DNA of 64,000 nt from Moniliophthora roreri (Eukaryota > Basidiomycota > Agaricomycetes > Agaricales > Marasmiaceae). The notes under the pieces were generated by a model. That model was given only the letters and a program-made list of their open reading frames with translations. It searched no databases and was not told the origin of the DNA. Within the stretch, counting starts at the first letter, position 1, and each line of letters starts with the position of its first letter. A program made the position numbers and the translations under genes. The stretch spans positions 434,001 through 498,000 of the forward strand of contig LATX02000178.1 of the NCBI GenBank assembly GCA_001466705.2, written 5' to 3'. Of the stretch, positions 57,471 through 64,000 are shown piece by piece.

Positions 57471-59260
57471 TCAGGATTGACTGTAAGATCCATAGGCGCA
57501 CGCAAGGAGCTTCAAGGGGACCATAAACGAGACAATAGCGAAATAAACCCAACCTATCACTTTCGTGAGCCGAGATCTTGCATGGAAGCACCCTGGCTTG
57601 AATACGCCTATCATTTGTAATATCCAGAACGCCTTTAACATATCTCGAGGCCATAGATTGTAGTTTGGCTCCCAGCATTTGAATTGGCTTATCGGGGATA
57701 TAAAGGCTTCGAATAATAAAGATTCAGCTTGGAGAGCCAGTTGGAAGAAGTCCCACCATAAGCAACTAAACATGACTGGTTCTGTCAGTATTCGTTGCAA
57801 GCCGCAATCCCGGCAGAGAAGAGGACCATAAGGAAAAACCAGGACATAATAAAGATCTGAACGTGATTTGTCGCGAAGGAAGTCGCGGAAAGATACATGG
57901 AGGATACGGATGTCTGCCTCGGGACCGCCGACCTCGAGGACAGAGTGCATGCCTCTCAACGTGGCAGAAACTTCGCCTCTCTCAAGTCCTAGCAGTTTCT
58001 CTATGCTCTTGGGATTGGGAGGAAGCCTATGACACTCCAAGTGTTGAAGGCGTATCAAGGTGCGCAACACCCGCATAACCTTGCTCTGATTGGGATTTAA
58101 GGAAAGAATCTGACGATACAATTCGTCGAGATCCTTGAAGGGTGGATTGCCTTCCACAGCAGTCCAAGGACGATCGAAAGCTGTTTTATTGGCTGCGAGC
58201 GGTCGTCATCGACGAACCTTAGGACGGTAGCGGCGTAAATGAATTGTCCGCAGGCCTTATCAACCAGCTTGTCGATGACTTCGCGGACTGGCCAGACATT
58301 GGGAAACTGAACATGAGCATTTCGAGGACTTGTACGAATGCTGGAGAATCCGACGTCCAAAAACGTCCGGATGTCTCGACGTGCGTCCCAGGAATCATCC
58401 AAGCCAAGACGTCGCATCTGTGGACCAAATGTGGCAGCTTCAAGTGCCTCATGAATCTGAGGCTCTGGTCGACTGAATAAGAGGAACCGGAATGGGAGGT
58501 TCTCTGCCAACATGGATGCAATGGGGGGAATGAGACGTTCAGAGCTTCCTTCCTGGTTCAAGAATCGTTGTGTGAAAGTCTGGATCTTGCATTCATCCAA
58601 CGCATCAATGACTATAACCATGCGAGTCAGGCAATTCATCCATTTCTGACTTGGATATAGCTCAATCGCTAGCCGATAAGAGTTCACCAACAGCTCCCTA
58701 AATTGTACGTCAAACGATGAGTACAAGATACCGGGATTTTGCTGGATAGTCTTGGTCATGACGACATTCAGCTCGGGTATTCTGCACGCCAATTGATATG
58801 CAATTGTCGGGACGAGGTATGTCGGGCTACTTCGCTTTCCATCATTTCGTGAAAATAAGAAGGAGGATGCAAGCAATCCTTCACTTTCGATGAGTTCCGC
58901 GATAGTCTGCGCAATAGTTGACTTTCCTACACCAGCAGGGCCTCGCACCCAGAACACGTTGGCATCGCTCGATGGGTTACGGCACCACTCAAGGATGTCA
59001 GCCTGGATTTCTCCTCGGGTCTTGGGATGACATCTAGGATGAGGATATCGTGACGCTGAGTCATGGGCTGCACCAACATCCTTCGTGAATTCTAACAGGA
59101 CTTCACGCGCCGGAAAGCGATTGAGTAGAGTTGTCAGATTAATCAGGGTGTTATAACATACCAGTGCGATCCCGAGCCATGTTGATATTTATTTGGCCCC
59201 CCCCCCAACATTGTTGAAAGTGCCGTCATGGATAGAAAATTTGTGTACGTTGTTGAACAT
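57471..59260 (-). pseudogene. NACHT-domain NTPase, copy 3, disrupted
   Basis: The leader MFNNVHKFSIHDGTFNNVG, Walker A RGPAGVGKSTIAQTIAEL, Walker B MVIVIDALDEC, LFSRPEPQIHEALEAATF and the C-terminal hydrophobic part are all recognisable. Three lesions separate it from copies 1 and 2. A run of ten G in exon 1 shifts the frame and leads to a TAA. The intron acceptor is CCGG instead of CCAG. A 7-nt deletion near 58157 shifts the frame between VIDKL...LSIVLGL and PFKDLDELYRQILSL. The C-terminus also differs (FKCWEPNYNLWPRDMLKAFW). Transcripts could still start downstream at an internal ATG (58957), but would lack the leader and the C-terminal part. Confidence 0.85.
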
Positions 59261-59528
59261 GAGATGGAGAGCGGCGGTGGGGAAGAGTTAGGGAGTCAGG
59301 CATCAGTTATTATATTAGTGGGAGCCACGTGCATATGGCACGAATAGCGAGTGTTGAACGTCGGATGCACTGCCTCTGAGAAATGCAGTCCTGCACAATT
59401 ATACAGCGGCGAAATACATGTGGCATAAGGAGACTAGGAGAACGAGGAAACTGCCAACGTGACGCGTCCAGATATCCGCGGCGCCCGGGTCCAAACTTCG
59501 ATGCACGAGCGCCCACTAGTAATTTTAC
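59261..59528. other. Short upstream gap of NACHT copy 3
   Basis: About 270 bp, shared with unit 2 beyond a deletion; nothing coding. Confidence 0.4.
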
Positions 59529-60120
59529 TTAGTAAACCCTCCCCGTTTCCTCTACCATGAAATCTACCGCTTTTCCGACCTCACTCCAAGAAAAAACCAC
59601 CCTTTTCAACAATTGAGTAACCTCGCAGTCGTCCCTCATATCACATTCAGTGCGAAAGAAACCCTCTCTCAAGCGTCTCCTCCTTACACGTCCTGGGGAA
59701 GCACGAAATACCAAAGGGACCGATGCACCATACAGCACTGGAAAACCCAAGAGATAGTGACGAACATAGAAAGTTTGGTATCGAGGCTTGTCGTCAGAAG
59801 TAGTGCCCGCGGGTTCAAGCCCGTTGCAAAGGAGGGCCAGTTTGCGAGTAGCTGTCGATCTGAGCTTGCAGGTGCTGACCGTGTTGCCAGGCTTTACCAG
59901 GTACGACAAATACTTATCACGGTCTTCCGGTAATTTACGAACAGCATAGTCCAAGTCCCAAAACCAGCTACCCCGTTTCATCCTCCCAATTGCAGACAAC
60001 GTGAGCCTGGCATATCGATCCTGCGGGAGCGCAAGCAAATTGGACAAATATATGAACGCCTGCACAACACTACACGACCGCAGTCTCACTTCCTCTCGGT
60101 GTTTAAGACAGTAAGGATCG
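59529..60120 (-). CDS. Unknown protein upstream of NACHT copy 3
   Basis: An open minus-strand frame of about 190 codons: DPYCLKHREEVRLRSCSVVQ, AFIYLSNLLALPQDRYARLT, WFWDLDYAVRKLPEDRDKYL, SYLVKPGNTVSTCKL, NGLEPAGTTSDDKPRYQTF, a hydrophobic stretch HYLLGFPVLYGASVPLVF and the end QLLKRVVFSWSEVGKAVDFM. No ATG is in frame at the left, so an upstream exon is expected near 60110-60340. The last ~40 residues are the part repeated in units 1 and 2. I do not recognise the family; the regular residue composition argues for a real gene. One short hydrophobic segment might be a membrane anchor. Confidence 0.5.
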
Positions 60121-61388
60121 TCTCACTTCCAAATCAACAGCAGGACTCTGTCTATCACAGCATGGGATGTCAGTCAACCAATGCCGTACACTACGACTGA
60201 CCATCTGGAGCTGCAATCTATGACGACCTACCAACCGCTCTGCCCCGAACACTCGGTGCGCTGACGCCACCACCGTCGGGAGGCGTTTTCTTGCATAGGA
60301 CTTGTCGATCCACGCTCCAATGTTTATCTCAAACATTTGTACTCCTCCGCTAGCACCTTCAATACATGACCGCGAACCGTCAAAGGTGGCGGATTCGCGT
60401 TGAATTTCAGCTCCACTGTAGGATAAAAGACTATAACCTCGGCTGCCAGACAGAGGTTACAACACTGCTCTTGTAAAGCATCTAGACCTTGAGACGATTA
60501 TCGTACCATCTGCCAGATGAGAGATACGGACTCCTTCGAGAGCCGCATCGTCGTAGTCTGAGGGCGTTGCGAGGCAAATATCCACGCCGACACTAGATCA
60601 CCCATGCCGCCCTCGCTCTGTCTCATTGTTAGCTAGAGAAACAACGTGAAGACATATAGTTGGGGTTTTGTCGACCGGTTAATGTGCTTCTCAACACACG
60701 GCTGGAACAGAGTTAGACTCCGAGACCCCAGCAGTACTGGGACCTAGATCGTTCCTCCCGACACCAACTTCTTCGTCATTCATGGCGATTTGCGGCGGCA
60801 CTTAGTTGAAGGTACATATACCGCCGTCTGTTGTGGACATAGAGGCTGATGTGAAGCTTCGAAGGTTATGGCCCAAGTGATAGGTTACTTTATGATCTGC
60901 CCTGCAGTACGAATACAACAACTAGTTACTGATAAAGATACGAATCGTCTGTTCAGTATCATAATAACGCGATCCTTTCTATGCCCAGCCATGACTCGCC
61001 GTCGTGATCCTATCGACTCGCTCGCGGTAACCTGACCGGCCTTCCTGCTTCCCTCGGAGTGCTGTTGGAAGAATCCAAGAATCCAGTTGAATCGTGAACC
61101 ATGCATCGTGGGTGTAATGAGGTACCGAACTGCTTGACCTAACCTCCCGAATATCTCCAATCCCACCAAGCTAAGAACGACAGATCAACATTATGCTCTC
61201 AGAAAAGAAACAACACCATGTACTTCGCGATCTCGCAGGCCGATTGATAGGATCCGAATGAGAACCAATATTGGTTTCGGATAGATTTCCGCCGATATTG
61301 AAAAAGTTGCCTCCGTAGATCTTTACCCTCGAGCCATGGGAGAAGGTCGACTGGTTTCTGAAAGCGTCAAACGTGAGTAACGGTGGTA
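60121..61388. other. Intergenic with a possible orphan NACHT leader exon
   Basis: Most of this stretch is non-coding by eye. The minus-strand frame 61392-61171 contains FSHGSRVKIYGGNFFNIGGN, which has the F-x-I-x-GG-x-F-x-N-V/I-G pattern of NACHT first exons. No NACHT core follows it on the minus strand down to 60121, so it would be a leftover exon of a lost or incomplete gene. A further frame at 60336-60103 (MFEINIGAWIDKSYARKR) is unrecognised and may be an upstream exon of the unknown gene. Confidence 0.35.
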
Positions 61389-63959
61389 TCAAGCAATTCC
61401 GAAATTGACATACGATTCTGCATCAGAAGCAACGGAGTTGTTGCTAGCAGGTACGACAGCAGGCACGTTTTGGGGTGAGTTATTCCATGGGTTCGGAGAA
61501 GCTGGCACTCTCTGCATTGAGAGTCAGAGAACGAAGGGCATGACTCAGGAAATGCCAACTTACAAAGTCAGGGGCTCTTGAAACCGCCAAATTATCACCA
61601 GCAACCGCATCCGGTGATGTGATGGAAATGGTCGAGGCTGCGTCGCTTGAAGAGCTACGTGGGATTGTACTTTGAGGTCTCGGGGTAGCAAATGGATTGA
61701 TCCTGGACCACGGGCGAGGAGGTACCCTCACCTCAAATTGCTGACGTTGATGTAGATCTGATTCCTGAGCCTGGACATGTTTCTCTCGCTCCAAGACTCG
61801 AGCTTCGCGTTGTTGGAGCTCGGCTGCAGCTAATTCATGAGCGTTTTGTGTTTGTCGAACATGGTCATCAAGTTCTCGTTGCCGCGAAAGAAGTTGTGCC
61901 TGAAACGCTCGCAGCTGTTTGACCTCTTCCGACACTCGAGCCTTGGCCTTCCGGTATTCCTCCTGTAACTCGGCGCTATCCCGTTTGCGAAGCGCTTCAA
62001 CCTCATTTGAGAGGTCAGAACGCGAGGTAGTGATGCGGTGTTCCTCCTCAGCAAGTCGGTTGGCTCTCTCATCAAGTCCAGCCTTGAGAGTAGCGAGCCC
62101 TTGCTCCCGCTCGCCCAGAAGCCTCTCCTTATCATCTAATCCGGCTTGGATGACTTCGAGCTGAGCAGCCTTCTCCAAGAGTTCCTTGCCCTTCACACTG
62201 TTATCAAATTTGAAAACCTCCAAGTCAGCGGCTTTGGTGTTATAGTCCGAAACGGCAGTTGCTAGATTACGCTGTCGCTCATCGAGAGCCTGGGTGCGCT
62301 CTTCTAGCCCTGTATCTCGGGTAGCTTGAGCTTCTTCCTTCGCTGATGCAGCCTGCTCTCGTTCCGATACCCGCTCTTCGCGCTGAGACAGTGAAGCTGC
62401 CATATCGGATAACTCTGAATCTCGTCGCTCGATTGCTGATTCTCGATTTCGAAGAGCGGCCTTTGCACGTTCCAGATCAACAATCTTTTGCATATGTTCC
62501 TTCTCCTTCTCTTCCTGCCTCATCTCGCGACCGTGGACGACAGTGCTGCGCTCGTTCAGGGCCTTCCTGTCCTGCTCGAGGGCACCTCTGTCTTTGCGTA
62601 GCTCCTTTTCATTCTCCCTCAGACGACCCTCCTGTTGGTCAAGTTCCAAGGACCTAGCATGAAGCTGATCGGCGAGTTGCTTCAGCTCAGTTTCCTTAGC
62701 GTTGAACCCCTGCTGACGAACACGAAGAACTTGCTCATCCTGCTTGAGCTTTTTGACGTCGGCTTCATATGCCTCTCGTAGAAGTTTCCTCATACGAGCA
62801 GACTCGATGGCACGAGCGGTAGCCGCATCAGGTTTCCGAATATCCAACTCTGCTTCCTTTCGTGCCAGGGCGACCTCTCGTTGCTGTAGTTCTGCTTCGC
62901 GCGCAGAGGCGGAATCAACCCGAGCTTGCAACTCCGAAGTTTGGCGCTCAAGGTCAGCGCTACGCCCAGAGACGGCATCTTCGAATGCCGAGATGTCGTT
63001 TTGGAGTCTCGATTCCTTAGCGTGAATCTCGGCCTCTCGCGACGAAAGATCCTGTTCACGGTGTTCGGTTTTACCACCCAATGCTTCCTCCCTCTCCTTC
63101 AGAACAGCCTCTCGACGCCTCACACGCTCCTCCCTTGTGCTCAACAGCAACTTCTCCGTCAACATATTGGCCTCGATAGTCGTTTTTTAATCTTCCTCTT
63201 TTTCGCGCAGCTGGCCTTCTGCCAAAGATAGAGCGTTTTCCTGCCGCCCAATGGCCGCTATCTGATCTGCTAGCCTCCTGTGTTCATCTTCGAGTTTAGC
63301 TTCCTCCTTCTTTAGAAGGCGATTCCGCTCTTCGAGTTCCTGATCCCGGGTATATGAGGCTCTTTGGAGTTCGAGGGTATGACGAGAGTGTTCATTTTCG
63401 CGCTTTCGGAGCATGGAGACGCAATCCTTCAGCATGGTCCAACCCGTATGCCCTCCACCGCCGCCGAAACGTCGGATGAGGTCGTCAAGCTGGTCTAGGG
63501 AAGTTGGGAGAGCATCGTTGTCGCTGTCGGAAGAGGTGTCATCGTCTGAGTTGCTTTCAGGACCAACATCAGGCGGGAAACGCTCTGCTCTAAGGATGGG
63601 CGAGCCAAGGACACCTTGACAAGTTGAAGGTGTCAGTCAGCATGAACCCTATGTTCATTAGGTGAGTTGGTATACGTACGAGCGACAGCTATGTGCGGCT
63701 CTGTTGGATAAAAGGATCGATTCTCCTTCTTGCATTGCCAACGAATGGCACGTTCCTTCTCAACACATTCCTGCACGACTCCATCAATCCAATTTTTAGT
63801 ATAGTCTTCCGTCAAGCTCGTCGGAACACATTTCCCCCATCTTGGGACAGAGGTGATGTCAGAGGGCTTTTGGAATCTAGCGACAAGGATGTTTGTAACG
63901 GCTGCAGTCCACTCGGCCTTCGAGAATGCGCTTGTAGGGTTTTGTGTTCCAGGGGTCAT
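61389..63959 (-). pseudogene. Long coiled-coil protein, one in-frame stop
   Basis: Three exons, 63959-63680, 63614-61564 and 61511-61389, fit in phase and would encode about 817 residues. Residues ~1-95 (MTPGTQNPTSAFSKAEW, PRWGKCVPTSLTEDYTKNWI) are globular; then an acidic Ser/Asp stretch (SNSDDDTSSDSDNDALP), a Gly run, and ~550 residues of heptad-rich Glu/Arg/Leu/Gln coiled coil (for example EREEALGGKTEHREQDLSS, LRKDRGALEQDRKALNERS). The tail is Ser/Pro-rich (PRPQSTIPRSSSSD) and after the last intron reads VPASPNPWNNSPQNVP, ending SYVNFGIA. A single TAA at 63187-63189 (codon 236, after QLREKEED) interrupts an otherwise continuous frame and no intron removes it. It may be a nonsense mutation, a base error, or two separate proteins. 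Likely a structural or scaffold protein; function unknown. Confidence 0.65.
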
Positions 63960-64000
63960 TGGTGGGACGTAATTTCATCGAGTTGAAGGATGGGTGGGTC

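Larger units (their letters stand above)
56024..60100. repeat. NACHT tandem unit 3
   Basis: Third repeat: downstream block 56024-57430, NACHT pseudogene 57471-59260 (minus), upstream gene 59529-60100. Relative to unit 2 about 180 bp upstream of the NACHT start are deleted (the join reads GAGATGGAGAGCGG near 59262). Similarity ends around 59528-59650; the rest of the unknown gene extends into unique DNA. Confidence 0.75.

Overview
The window looks like genomic DNA of a filamentous basidiomycete, most likely an Agaricomycete. It has many genes split by ~50-nt GT-AG introns (and at least two GC-AG introns), a class I hydrophobin, NACHT NTPases of the agaricomycete type, and Ty1/copia and Ty3/gypsy LTR retrotransposons. 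All calls come from reading the sequence; no database search was possible.

Layout. (1) 1-16.9 kb is ordinary gene space: a berberine-bridge-like FAD oxidase (+, cut by the window edge), a broken F-box-like gene (-), a FAD phenol-hydroxylase-type monooxygenase (+), a BTB/POZ protein (-), a class I hydrophobin (-), an alpha/beta-hydrolase (+), a cytochrome P450 (-) and an HPP-family membrane protein (+). The two FAD enzymes, the hydrolase and the P450 could serve a common catabolic or secondary-metabolic route, but nothing proves it. (2) 16.9-21 kb is gene-poor. (3) 21-24.5 kb holds a solo copia LTR that splits a small gene, an AT-rich palindromic repeat, and two copies of a gene with a (GGEDDDE)n tail. 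(4) 24.5-39 kb is a patchwork of copia pieces on the minus strand, stitched with single Ns; each piece partly repeats its neighbour, so the arrangement cannot be trusted. It still shows gag, protease, integrase, RT, RNase H, LTRs, a copia-style half-tRNA primer site and a polypurine tract. (5) 39.4-43.3 kb is an older, CpG-decayed copia copy broken by a Ty3/gypsy element (43.3-46.8 kb, +) that has an apparent -1 frameshift site but lacks its 3' end. (6) 46.8-60.1 kb is a tandem triplication of a 4-5 kb unit. Each unit carries, on the minus strand, a remnant or copy of an unknown gene, a NACHT protein with C-terminal membrane helices, and a conserved but non-open downstream block. NACHT copies 1 and 2 look intact; copy 3 is a pseudogene. 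(7) 61.4-63.96 kb is a long coiled-coil gene with one in-frame stop.

The most striking signals are the NACHT-transmembrane triplication, a sharply bounded CpG desert covering the downstream part of unit 1 only (two CG dinucleotides in 46,801-48,660), and a matching signature in the copia elements, where premature stops sit at codons that were CGA. Together they suggest strong CpG-directed mutation (methylation decay or a RIP-like process) acting on repeats and on recent gene duplicates.
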